In this document: positions 1 through 13,400 of the stretch, piece after piece
Layout: every line of letters begins with the position of its first letter
How positions within the stretch are numbered: the first letter of the stretch is position 1
Assembly: GCA_963680875.1 (NCBI GenBank)
Contig: OY804585.1
Coordinates: forward strand, 24,508,186 to 24,572,185
From: Bathymodiolus brooksi
Lineage: Eukaryota; Mollusca; Bivalvia; Mytilida; Modiolidae
Direction of reading: 5' to 3'
DNA: 64,000 nt
Program-made: the position numbers and the translations under genes
Notes under the pieces: generated by a model
What the model was told of the DNA's origin: nothing
What the model saw: only the letters and a program-made list of their open reading frames with translations
Databases searched by the model: none

Positions 1-1157
1 TTTTGGTTTTTATGCATTGACAGTCTTAAAAAATCATGGCAAAATATATTCTATAGGGATACGTTTATTTTATGCCAATATTTCAATATTCTAAAGACAA
101 TTATTTCATTATAACACTCACGACACAGTATAAACACATTTCATTTATAAGGGGGAAAGGGGTGTAATCGAAGTCTCAGTTCCACAGTAACCATCGTGAG
201 AATAAACTCATAATAAAGGCATGTTACATTTGTTGTCAACGTTGGCTTGTCCAATTTTAAAAATATCTAACATACCTGTATATACGTTATATTTATGGAA
301 AGAAAGTTTAAACAGTGTCTTGTGAATGAGTGATATAAAAAAAGAAGAATTTATCTCAACCACAGGAATCGGAACTCATTGAACATTAAAATAGACCACA
401 TCATGATGTTAGAAATCCTGGTCCTAGCTTGAGACAGACACAAAAATAGGACTTGGGTAAACCGATTAATGGGATTCCAATCTACCCCCCTTTTATACAT
501 GTAGTTGATAATTGGATCTCCAACAGCATTACATGTACATAAACAAATGATAAAATAGCTGTACAGTTTTGCTTGCACACAAAAAGACCACATGCTATTA
601 CAAAAATGAATGACAACCTAAACATTGAAAGTACAATTTTGAAGCGTCGCACAGGTGTCGAGGAAAGGTGTCACTTTCAGCATGCTCATTTTCTTTCTTA
701 GATTTAATGTCAATGTACACCCCCATCAATAATTATAAGTTTCCTTTGATTTTCAAAATATACAATACATTAAGACTCGATCAGATCAATGAAAGATTTT
801 TTAGAAAAATTACTCAAAAGTGCATTTTTTTCTTTTATGCCATTTTATAGTAATTAAATAATAAAATACTGAAGTGAATAGAATTAAACCTTTGTTGTGT
901 TGAGCAAGTATACAGACAAGATACAGATCAGGCTGAACAAAGGTTGATGGTATTAAATATCAATATTTAATTTGCACTTCCTAAATACAAATGTTGACAA
1001 ATATTTATAAAGTTTTCCTTTCTTCCTGGTAATAAGTTCTTCCTGTTGGAACTTTAATTAACGGTGTAGCTGTCATATGTTTTATTTCTTTATCAAGGGC
1101 CACAATAATAGAAAATCCACTTCTTCAGTAATAATTAGCATTTATTAAATATTGCAG
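1..1157. other. Upstream of first coding exon; no gene recognised
   Basis: AT-rich sequence with no open frame that I can support. Positions about 351-640 hold a copy of a dispersed repeat also seen near 37265-37560 and 63440-63665. The stretch just before 1158 (tttattaaatattgcag) reads as a splice acceptor, so a 5' UTR exon probably lies upstream, perhaps outside the window. I see no convincing promoter. Confidence 0.5.
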
Positions 1158-1434
1158 ATGAAACCTGAATATGTTGGACATTATGTGCGAGCAGTTTATG
1201 ATTTTGAAACCAATCATCCAAGGGAAATAAATCTTCAGAAAGGGGACATAATCAAAGTCACAAAAAATGTTGACAGTAACTGGTTACATGGTATTAACAG
1301 AAATAATGAAGGAAATTTCCCTAGTAGTTTTGTTGAGAAAATAGTGTTGCCTGCTGTTAGTCAGGGAAATATAGTATTTGGTGCCATTGAGAACTTTCCA
1401 GCCCAGCAAGATGGAGATTTGGAATTCAGAAAAG
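1158..1434 (+). CDS. DNMBP: DNMBP coding exon 1: SH3-1 and first half of SH3-2
   Basis: Encodes residues 1-92 plus the first base of codon 93. SH3-1 shows AVYDF, the NW of the binding groove (residues 41-42) and [10 protein letters not shown]3-2 starts at about residue 71 (FGAIENF) and is cut by the intron within the RT loop/diverging turn region. Acceptor ttgcag ends at 1157; donor aaaag|gtaata at 1435. The exon ends in phase 1. Reading starts at ATG 1158; the ttg at 1152 is upstream of the acceptor and is not a start. Confidence 0.92.
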
Positions 1435-4400
1435 GTAATATAATAAATATTATCTGACATTCCCATGGAAGGTAGAATTTTGATTGGCCAACAGCTACCT
1501 TCTAACTATCAATGACTAGGAAAAGTAGAATTTTGATCGGCCAACAGCTGCCTTCTAACAATCAATGACTAGGAAAAGTAGAATTTTGATTGGTCAACAG
1601 CTGCCTTTTAGCAATCAATGACTAGGAAAAGTAGAATTTTGATTGGTCAACAGCTGCCTTCTAGCAATCAATGACTAGGGAAAGTAGAATTTTGATTGGC
1701 CAACAGCTGCCTTCTAACAATCATTGACCAGGAAAAGTAGAATTTTTATTGGTCAACTGCGGCCTTCTAACGATCACTGAATGGGGAAAATAGAATTTTG
1801 ATTGGCCAACAGCTGCCTTCTAACAATCACTGAATGGGGATAGTAGAATTTTGATTGGCTTACAGTCAAAGAATCAGATAATGTTTCTTTTATATCAGAC
1901 CATTCGTTTGTAAATCCATAATAATTGCCTGTTTCAATAAAAACAACAGACTACATTTCCCTTTAAGGCCTTTATCACCTAGTACAAAAGCCAAAAATAG
2001 CAGACAATTATACAAAATAAAAATGGCTGTATTTAGGTTCATCATATATACGATATAGTACATATTACTACTTTTCTTTTAATTACGACATATGTATCAA
2101 TATTAGAACGTTCAGATAAAAATGTTATCAGTTTAAAAAGGTCAAATGGCACTCTTGACACAGTCCTCACGATGAGCACCAGTCTTCAGCCAAAGACCAG
2201 TAAAACTTTGTTCGGACCAGTAAATTTTTCAGTTTTTACTTAGATGTACCTGTATATATATATACGATATATATAAAATAAGTTCAAGAATTTGATTCGG
2301 ACTAGTAAATTCAAATTTTCACTTCAAGGACTGTTGACAGACATCAGGGTCTGTTTAAACAGTTGGGTTGTTCATCAAAGCTCCATATTTGACCTTTTTG
2401 GACTGATAACATATATGAATGTATCCCATATTGATTCACATTCTATTTATATTTGACCAGTTGAGTGATAGTGATGTTGTGTGAGCAATGTTCAGCTGTA
2501 CAGGGTTCGACATTAACTTTTTGACCAACTTGTCCATTCGGGCAAGTGCCATATTGATTTTACTTGCCCGAAACTGTAAATTACTAGCCCGAATTCTTAA
2601 GTGCCATATATGCATGTAGTGCAGAACTATGCAATCTACAATGACCGTTCATAGAGTAGAATAACCCCTCATATTAATTATTTACACCTTATGATGTGGG
2701 CATAATATAAGTGCATCATTTGGCTATATAATTAAAATACTCATATTCATAATTGCAGTAAGTTTTGATTATAGTCATGCTTGTTTTGATTACAATTTCC
2801 TGTGTAAATATGTCTAACACAAAATGATTTCCAAGGACAAAATAAAGAGTGTGTATTTAAACGTCTGTGTTTCAATGTTTTGCAAAATAATGACTTGTCA
2901 GTTTCATTCGATGTTTTTTCGTGGTAAGTGTAGATCAAGAATATTTTAGTTTCTCATCGATCTTGTTCCGATAAAAGATTCATACAAGCCATAATTCTTT
3001 TAAACTGCCGTTTTTGTTTACCAATTTAATTTGTACACTTCAATTGATCTTCTTTGAAATTTCATTAACCTTTATATCACACAATCCTTCGAATGTTCAA
3101 TTACTGTCGACTCGGCACGTGACTAAAGTTCACCTGTTACAAAAGTTTCTAGATCCCCAAAAGCATGCTTTGATCGTTCGATAATATATTATCAACATGT
3201 GGAAACCTTTCTAGATTCTCATTCACGTGAAAAAATGTGTGTTCAAAGGGAAATGTGTTCACCATCCAATTTCCTTTTCTGAGGAACCCCACTGAAGAAT
3301 TTCCCGAGGGTTACTTGTGCCATATTGGCACCAAATTCTGGGACTGAATCTGAGATATTGAGTAGACGTACCTATCAATTTGTGGGAATATGACAGTTTT
3401 ATAAATACGGGTGATTGATGAGGATTTCTGAAATATTTTTGTTAGAAAATTTAATTATAAATGTTCCTTATCATAGACTGACAACGACTGTATAGTTTGT
3501 TTGCATTTTTATTTCAGTAATCTATTACGCTTTCAATATTATGATTGCAAAGGCAATACACATCAGGGATAATTTTCTAAAATTAGAACACTGCAAATAA
3601 CTAGCTTTTCATTGGCCGGCAAAAATAAATACGATGCTGATGCAGCATTAATATAAATAAATACGATGTTGATGCAGTGTTAATATAAATAACACGATCT
3701 TTATTTGAGAAAGGGGAATTCCGTAGTCAACAAAATAAAACAAAATGGCGTAAAATACACGATACATATGATGCGATGTTTAGGTAAAATTTGCTGCGAC
3801 TTCCAACACTGAATAATTCAATATTAATCATTTTGCTCTTCAGGAATTGAACATATCACAGAATCATTTTCACTTGCCCGATCGGACAAATTGGGTGTCG
3901 TTTTCACTTGCCCGAAGATGCATTTCACTTGCCCCGGGCAATCGGACAACCGTTAATGTCGAACCCTGCTGTATTGTGGTGATAACCACATACTTTCTAA
4001 TACAGTTGTTTCGAATCATGTCAATTCCGACCACGTTTCGTCTTTTTCGTGTCTTGACGTCTGAAATGCTTGGCAGACGACTTCCGGTGTTTACGCTATT
4101 ACTGTGACAACGTCAGCATATCATAGTCGTAGATGCGGTAGATTATAAGTAATTGTAATATGGAGACATCAAGGAAACAGCTGAATAAATACTGGTGTTC
4201 GGTACCCCACTATCTGTCTGATATCAGAAATATATAAAAACAGATAATTTTCTTTCATGATGCTGACAGCAGCAAATAAAGAAAGAAAACAAATTTAATT
4301 TTAAAGAAGTAATTGTCTATGCATTGAAGTCTTTGATACAAATAAAATAATTTAATTGATATCTGTCTTTTACAAAAAATGTTAAGATTTTTTTAAGTTG

Positions 4401-7400
4401 AGGATCGAACGTTAAAACGACACAAATCGATTGGAGTTTTTGTTGTGTACATTGACACCGGAAGTCCAATGCTGAACATTCCATCGAAATCACGTGATCT
4501 GGCGGACGAAAATAACAAAATTTTGATGGAATGGAAATGAATCGAAACAACCGTATTAGATGACAATGATCCTTGCTTTGTTGTAAACTAACATATTTGG
4601 ACGACTCAGATTTAAATAAATATCTTATTAAAATTGGTTTTTGAGGTAGATCATGTTTTTTATTCGATTATATTGCAATAATTATAATTTGACATGTTGA
4701 ATATAAAAAAAAAAAAAAAGAAAGAAAAGAATTTAATATGGCGGCTCATTTTAAATCAAACCCTTAGTTACGACATGTCAATTGTGAATTTGACATAAAA
4801 AACAGTAGTCAGTTAAACCTATAACATTAAACAAAACATGATAATTTGTTTGGGCAAAGTCATTCTCTATTACTACATGTAATTTGAGTGATTGTTGTTT
4901 AGTGCCAACTGAGCAATTTTTCAGCTATATAATGGCGAGAACAAGTTAACTTTCAATGAAATGACGATAGGTCCGCCTTGGACTAACACACTTACTGAAA
5001 CAACAGTCCGCGGATAGACATGTAGCCCCACTCCGACACATTATCTTGATTCCAAGCCAACCAGTCTCTGCTCTATCTCCTTAATGCTGCGTGCTTAGCG
5101 GAAATGCAACACATGCCAATTTTATGGTCTTTGGTTTGACCTGATTGGTGTCGAACCCACGATCTACCACACTCGAAGCAAGCACACTATCCATTACACC
5201 TCCGATGGAGTTGTTATTAGATGTACATGTACAGTGTGTAGGTAAAAACCTAATTAATTTATTTTAAATGTTTTATCTAAATTGATATCATGTAAAGTTT
5301 GTTGAGGATGTTGTAAGAATGTATGGTTTACCCAGGATACCTATCTATCTGACAATTTTGATTTTTTTCAAACCCTAGGAGTTGTTATTGAAGGAACAGA
5401 AAAACTTGACGATAATTGGTGGCGAGGAAGGATTGGGACTCAGACAGGGATTTTCCCTACGACGCATGTCATGGAACTTGAACTTCCTCAGTCTTTACGA
5501 GAAAGAGCTGCCAGTGTCCACTCATCAGAACCTATGTTTGCAAGAGCTCTGTGTGACTCTGTGGCTCAGTTAGATGAAGAATTGGGTTTCCATGCTGGAG
5601 ATATGGTCACGGTTACAGAAATAATTGATGATGATTGGTATTATGGAGAGCTTGGAAATAAGAAAGGAATGTTTTTGTCTTCATGTGTTGAACTGATTCA
5701 AGATACATATTTGTTGTCTCAAGAAAAGGTAGATACCTCAAGGAAAACTTATTCATCTTCTCAAGAAAAGGTAGATAACTCAAGGAAAACTTATTCATCT
5801 TCTCAAGAAACGGTAGATAACTCTAAGAATACAAATGTTTTACAGAGACATTCTGCTGTTGATCAATCAGAGTCGACACCAAATCAAGAAACAAATTTTT
5901 TTTCTAAAAACACTGAAGTTAATTTTTCTGACGTGAATGCAAATATTGGTAATCAGACTGAAAATTATCCTGAATCTTCTACGGAGCTTAATGAAGTTCC
6001 TGAGTATAGCACACAATTTTCTTATACAAAGGAAAATACGAGAAGTCTCGAGTCATTTGTTGCTCCTTATGGTATGACATTGTATTCTTTTCTGGCAGAA
6101 TCGCCAAACGAGTTGTCTTTCAACGAAAATGAAATTGTGTATTTAATACAACATGTTGATTCACAATGGATAGAGGGTCAAATTGATGATAAAATTGGAA
6201 TATTTCCTGCAAATTTTGTATCAATAGTTGTTGATTGTCCCTATGCATATGACACGGACAATACTACAGATGAACAGGAGGAAATTCAAAGTGAAAGTAG
6301 AACATATGAAATGAAATCTGAGACAAATATAACCAGTACTGATAATCAGGAAAGAAATATTGAGTTATTTCCTCCTGAACAATATGGATTAGTTTTATAC
6401 AATTTTATTGCAGAAGTTGAGAGTGATTTGACCGTATCAACTGGAGACACTCTAGTTATAGTAAAAAATATTGACAGTAATTGGGTTCTTGTAAGAAATG
6501 ATCATGACCAAGTTGGCATGGTGCCAAAACAGTTTTTAGACATTGTTAGTGAATTTCCCGATCAGCCAGTAAGTGTTAAGCACAAAAATTTAAAGGATGA
6601 TAGTGCTAAAAAAACAGACAGGCATGATACAAATATCTGTGATAAAAATTTGACGGCAAGGCAAAAAAGTAGTGACATAGACATGCATCAAGATGTAGAT
6701 ATACTAAATTCAAAAGATGGAAGCTCTATTTATGACATGTCACATTCAAAGAGTGTTGATCACAATATTCCAATATACACCCCATGTTCAAAAACTAGCC
6801 TACATAAAAAGCCAGCACTGCCTTCCAAGCCTAAACAAATTCTTGCCCCAAAGCCTATACTAAAGCCAAAGCCTATTCTTAGTCCCAAGCCTATAAATAA
6901 ACCAGAAGTAAAGACCGGGCCTATTAAATCAATTGATAGTCCAAAAATAACTAAGTCCCTAACATTTCAAGATGACACGAGCCTACATAAGTCGTCTTCC
7001 TCACAATCGTTTAGTACTAAGGAGTTTGGTTCTAACCAACTGTCGAAATCATCCTCAGCAGCTGATATTTCAAATGGTAGTAATGTTAACAAGACAGACA
7101 ATTCTAAGGAGAGTTTGAAAGCTTTTAGTGCTATTGATTCAATGGTGGAATCAGAAATGAGGAAAAACATAAAAAAAGCAGAAGATGAACCTAATACTGT
7201 GGATTCATTTCATTCAGGACAGAATCACAAGGTGGAGTTTAACCAGAAAAGAACAACTTTGTCTTTCAATAAAAATAGTCAATTTGACCAGAATAAACGT
7301 CATTCTGTGAACTTTCCGCTCTCAAGTTCAACTACTGATAGGTTAAGCAAGCAAAGTAATAGACAATCGGTGGCTCTTGCAAGTTCCCCAAGAATTGAAC

Positions 7401-10400
7401 AACCATCTCTAAAAGTCGGGTATTCAACTTTTTTCACGGATTTTTCAACGGAAGAGTTAAAACCAACAAAAGTAGGTCCAATGAGAACTCCACCTCCACA
7501 GAAAATTGACACCATTGATTTTAGTCGGAAACCTTCATTACGTAAACCACCTCCGCCTCGACCTTCTGTGCCAAAAGAGAGACCTTTATCACCAACAAGA
7601 CCAACAGAAGGTCCTACGATAGTCAGTAGTTCAAATAAATCTAAAAAGGGTGATAAAGTGAAAAAGGACCAATCAAAAAGACCAAGACCTCACATCACAC
7701 CAACACGGCCTGCTCCCCAGCGACCTACCCCAGGACAAGTTGCTAGACGACCTCCACCACGTCCTCCTGATAAACAGTCAAATAACTTGATGTCATTTAG
7801 TCCAACATCAGAGGACCAACAAGGTAAGGCATCTTTAGTTTGTCACTCTTTTTTTTAATTGCATAAATATTTAAAGAAGGGGGGGGGGGGGTTGTGTTTA
7901 ATGCCACTTTCAACAATATTTCAGTTATATCGTTTAAAGAGAGACAATGCATGTCATTTGCCATTAAGGTAATACCATATCATTCATACTATAGATCAAA
8001 ATTGTTTTACTTAAAATAATATTGTTGCCATTATAAGTCTTCATTATAATGATTGCGTTAATGAAAGACAGATGAAGGACATGTACATCTTGTACATTCT
8101 ACCATTGAATACATTTAACGTTTACAACAGAAACTGAAAATAAGTCAATGACATACATTGTACCTGTTTATTGGACAAAATACCTACATATTTATTGGTG
8201 AATAGACCTACAATGTACATATTTATTGAACAATATACATATGTTTATTGTTTATTGGACAATATACCTACATGTTTATTGGACAATATCCCTACATATA
8301 TATTAGACAATATGCCAGCATGTTTATTGGACGATATACCAACATGTTTATTGGACAATAGACCAACATGATTATTGGACAATATACAAATGTACCTACA
8401 TATTTCTAGACAATAATTTATTTTGATTTGCATACTGCAATATGATTGGCTGATCCTCTTGGAGAAAATTTTGGTTATACTTGATAACCCGGGGTTGGTA
8501 TTGTGACGTCGCCAACATATTCATCCGCCAACCACAAATTCAAATACAGTGAAACCTGTCTAAACCAAAAACCTGTCTAAACCAAAAACCTGTCTATACC
8601 AAAAACCTGTCTAAACCAAAAACCTGTCTAAACCAGAAACCTGTCTAAACCAAAAACCTGCCTAAACCAGAAACCTATCTAAACCAGAAACCTGTCTAAA
8701 CCAAAAACCTGTCTAAACCAAAAACCTGTCTAAAGAAAAAACCTGTCTAAACCAGAAACCTGTCTAAACCAAAAACCTGTCTAAACCAAAAACCTGCCTA
8801 AACCAGACAGACTTCACAGTCCCATCTACTAAATGTCTATGTAATTTGAACCTTTGTATACCAAACACCTGTCTAAACTAAACAAATTCTTCAGTCCTAA
8901 AGAGGTTCGGTTTAGACAGGTTTTACTGTAGTCATGTGAAATAATTGGAATTAAAATCGAGGAATCATTAAATTTTGTTTTAAGATTAAATATTAAATTA
9001 TAGGAAATATTTGAAATTTTTGAACAGGTTATACTTGTATAACCTGGTTTAGAACAGTTTACACTTTTCATATACCGCTTTTGCGGTTTATTAAGCGTAA
9101 ACTGCCCCAAACCAGGTTATATCGTATAACCTGTTAAAAAATTTGAAACATTCTTTAAATATACCAACATGTTTATGGGACAATATAACTTCATGTTTAT
9201 TGGACAATAGACTTACATGTTTATTGGACAATAGACACATGTTTTTTGGATATTATGCTTGGTTGATCCACTTTCAAAATTATATGTTCTATATATATAT
9301 TATTGAGGATTTATATTATTGTAGTTGATTATATTATATTGTTGACCATAGCTGTTTAATCTTTTCTATAATCAATTATTTGTAAAGACCAAATGTCACC
9401 AAAGGAATTTTGTTAGACTTTTTTGGTTTCTTACTAACAGGAGTTATCTTTCTTAATACATATTTTAGAGTGCAAGTGAAGTCTAAATTGACAGTGCTTG
9501 CTATCTCATAAAAAACCAAGACTGTACATGTATATAAACTGATGTTGTTAATCTCTTGATATAAATAACCTATATATATCTGTATACACATGTATGTACA
9601 ATATGTAGGTGTACACTTTTATATCAAGAATGTACAGGTATAGGTACATGTACATGTATGTACATGTACCTGTATATTATAAACATTGTAGAGATTTACC
9701 TATGAAGGTTGTTTTTATTAGATATAATGTTTACATATTTACCTCTGTAATATTTTACATACAAATGTACTTTTGAAAAAAAAGGTGATGGCCAAATTAA
9801 ACTTTAAAAAGGTAACATTTTTTTGAATATAGTAATTATAAACATAAACGATATCAGGGCTCTCACTTCTTTCAAATTAGAGGGAGAAGTGACTTCTCTT
9901 TGAGGGATATTTCTTTTAATGTATGTATACACCGTATATATATAACACTATTATCTGAAGATGATATAATTTTTATAATACATGGTAATTAAATTGATTA
10001 TCTATAGAAATTTGCAGAAAATATTGTCCTCCTATAAACTATTGATCTAAAGTGATTTATTACTTATAAGTATACATGTTCAAATGTTTTTGATAAGAAT
10101 ACTTGGAATTGTATAAGATCTGGATGTTACGTATGTACAATATAACAAAGAACTAAAATTATATATACACAGGGGTTTCAAAGTTTTTTTTATAATAGGA
10201 GGTACTTCTTAAATTTTAGGAGGTACCTAAAAAATTAGGCTGAGGGCCGTAAGGGGTCCAGGGGCCAGAAGTTCCTGAAATCTAGCATTTTGTGGACCAA
10301 AAAATGTACTTCAGAGACTGCAAAACATTAAGTGTTTTTGAAAGAAAAATCCCATTAACTTTAGAGTTCAGATTTCACCAAGAGTGGAGACCATGCATAA

Positions 10401-13400
10401 TGCCTGGATTTCCCTCCCCCCCCCCCCCAATTTTTTTATTGAATATTTCAGTTTACAGACTTCAGCCAAGATTATTCGTAGATAGTCTGCCATATCTTTA
10501 AAAAAAACCAAAAGGACCATAAAGAGCTACGGTTCCGCAGCTAGGCTTGACCAAGCCATTGTTATCTAAACTTAAACTTCTCAAAATTCTTTTGTTGGCT
10601 TTGTCCTTTTCTTTTTCACAATACCTTGGCTTGTGTGTTTTTTTTACTTTATTACCAGTAATTAAACTCATCAAAGACCATTGGCACGGATCAAGACATA
10701 CAAGTGTCATAATTACAGACCTGTTTACCCCAATTGACACTAAAGAGTAGTATTTGCTCCAGCTCAGCGTAGTTTGGCAATGTTGAGAGTAGTTTTCGGA
10801 AATTGAAAACAATGGTTTCCGATTCATGAGCTGGTGCCATAATGGTATATACATACCAAATATCTACCTTAGTTACATGTATCTACTGAAGATGGGGGCC
10901 AGGGTGGCTCAATGAGTTAGGTCATACAGTACAGAAAGGGACATACCGTGATCAATCACCGTGATAGTGGTCATGTCTAGGAGAGTGATGGGGATTAAAA
11001 TTTTAAATTCATGTCGGTGATCAGGGGGCAATAAAACACCAGTAGCCCTTTTCACAAAAATTCGTAATTATAGTCCTAACTTTTTCACTTAAGATTATCT
11101 TACGACAATTCCTAAGTCCTTTTCACAAAGATTATCTTACGACAAATTTTAATCTTACGACTAAAATTACACTTACGATAAAAAATTCTTCCTTAGGTGT
11201 ACTCGATACAACATTATGTGATAAAGTTTGTCAGTGATTTGCGACAGGTCAATGGTTTTCTCCGAGTACTCCAGTTTTCTCCACCAATAAAACGGACCGA
11301 TATATTGTTGAAAGGGGCGTTAAACACCATAAACCATCTTCCTTAGCAACCTAGTTTCATTTCCATAGCACAACAAAGCATTTTTTTTTAATAAAATTAT
11401 TCTATAAAATATCCCCGCACTAATTTATAAGCAGTTTTTATGCTATGATGTGTTTGTATGTTTATATTGAAATTTATATGAATCGGTCACCAATAACTGC
11501 ACAAAATATGAACGGGTATGATTTTCGTATAGAGGAACATTTCTAATGCATGTAAATTAAAATGATCTATAATAATTATCATTACTTGGAGTTTTGCGTC
11601 ATCATCCACGCGTGGTTACTTTTGGTAGAAGTATTTTTTAAGGGAGTGCATCTGGAGTGTGAAAAAAACCCTATTCATATAATTAATTTCATCAGTTATT
11701 TGTCAGCAAAATATTTACCCCTTTTTTCCAATTAATCCCATCCCACATAAAATTAAACGCTTGTTCTTTTACTGATGAAAATTTATCCCGATTTTTCTGA
11801 GATAACCCAAATTAAGATGCGTTTATCATCTATCAATCACGAAGACGAATAAATATCCCTGTTATATATTAATATTAATATAACAGAAGAATGTACACAA
11901 GTTTATGTATTGCCAGAGTGTTCGATGATCATCGAAGTTGGCAGAAATTAATAAATTATATTACTAATATAAAGGCAAAATCAAAAAGATATCATTGGAT
12001 CCAGAAAATTCCAGTCCTAAAGCGGCTGTTCATACAAAACTTTTGTAAGCGAAGTAGATGTCTAGAAGAAAATCCCGTATTCCTGTTTTTACCAAAAAAA
12101 AAATGAAAAAAAAAGAATTCTCCCCAAGTTTGCAAGTAGTCTTTTCGATTGTCGATCGTTCCCAATTTGAAATCTAAAATTAATGAGAATTATTTTGATA
12201 TTTTTGGTCATGTAAACGATACACTGCTGCATTGAAAAGGTAAATGTACGGAATGCATCGTTATAGCACAGGGCCTTGTCACTATCCAGGTAAATATACT
12301 ATCAATGTATAAACATATACAAGGGCGGACATCTTTTTTTACCCCCGCTCGCTTCAAGTCGTGTTTGTTTTTTAAATTCCTTCTAATATATTCAAAACCC
12401 TGTTTGGTTCAACTCCCAAGACCTTATTCTTTTAAAAAAATATCATGACCTCCCCTCGACTACCTCTTGTGAAGGCACAGCGGTCGTTTTTGTCAGGAAT
12501 TCGCCCGAGTAGAGAACAACATGGACCCAAAGTGAAAGTAACAGTGCCACCTAAAAAAAACCCGGAAGTTCGGAACTCTCGGGGTTTTAGCTTTGAGGTA
12601 AAGAAAATACCGTTAAGATTCAAACATCATTAAACGAGCGGGACGATTTGAAGTGAAAACTGAACATTTTTGACTTGTACATACAATGAATGATAAATGC
12701 CATTTTCAAGGCTTTTTCTTGATTGCTGTCCATTTTCTTTAATTTATTATTTCGTCTGTTATTTCCCACGGTGTCTTATACTTAGAAACACGATAACTAG
12801 CGAGAAAACCAAATATCGAATGGTAAAACCCCGAGAGTTCTGAACTTCCGTTTTTTTATAGGTGGCGCTGTTACTTTCACTTTGGGTCCATGTTGTTCTC
12901 TACTCAGGCGAATTCCTGACAAAAACGACCGCTGCTCCTTCACAAGAGGTAGTCGAGGGGGGGTCATGATATTTTTTGAAAAGAATAAGGTCTTGGGAGT
13001 TGAACCAAACAGGGTTTTGAATATATTAGAAGGAATTTAAAAAACAAACACGACTTGAAGCGAGCGGGGGTAAAAAAAGATGTCCGCCCTTGTATATGTT
13101 TATACATTGATAGTATATTTACCTGGATAGTGACAAGGCCCTGTGGTTATAGACAGACTCTGTTATTAGTCACGCCAGAAAAAGGAGTAAACAACAATGC
13201 CATTTGTAGCGTCTGTTTGTATTAAACCATATTCATTTCAATAAACATTTATCAATATGTGTAAATAGGTTTGTCATACGGTCAGAGAAAATGCGCTAAC
13301 GATGAATTGCTCTCTTATTTTCAAGTCGAAGCGCCAATACATCGTCCATCTTTTTTTCTATTTTTTTCACTTACGATAAAAGATAAGACCAAAATTTCTC

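Larger units (their letters stand above)
1435..5378 (+). other. DNMBP intron 1
   Basis: Phase-1 intron of 3944 bp splitting SH3-2. It starts gtaata and ends ccctag. It contains a 53-bp tandem array (1472-1862), a TIR element (2501-3968), an A-rich tract near 4689-4704 and an inverted SINE (4883-5208). No other gene is seen. Confidence 0.85.

Noticed and set aside
1152..1157. Start codon upstream of ATG 1158
   Set aside because: The only candidate is ttg inside the acceptor sequence attgcag; the ATG at 1158 fits the family N terminus.
8171..8433. LLDNIPTC repeat protein on either strand
   Set aside because: Caused by a 24-bp minisatellite; both strands are open for the same reason.
10292..10854. 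Open frames of 69-118 codons on both strands
   Set aside because: Low complexity, no recognisable domain, inside intron 2 and next to homopolymer runs.
12432..12633. Overlapping open frames on both strands rich in basic residues
   Set aside because: They lie in the arm of the foldback element and are mirrored in the other arm; no homology recognised.
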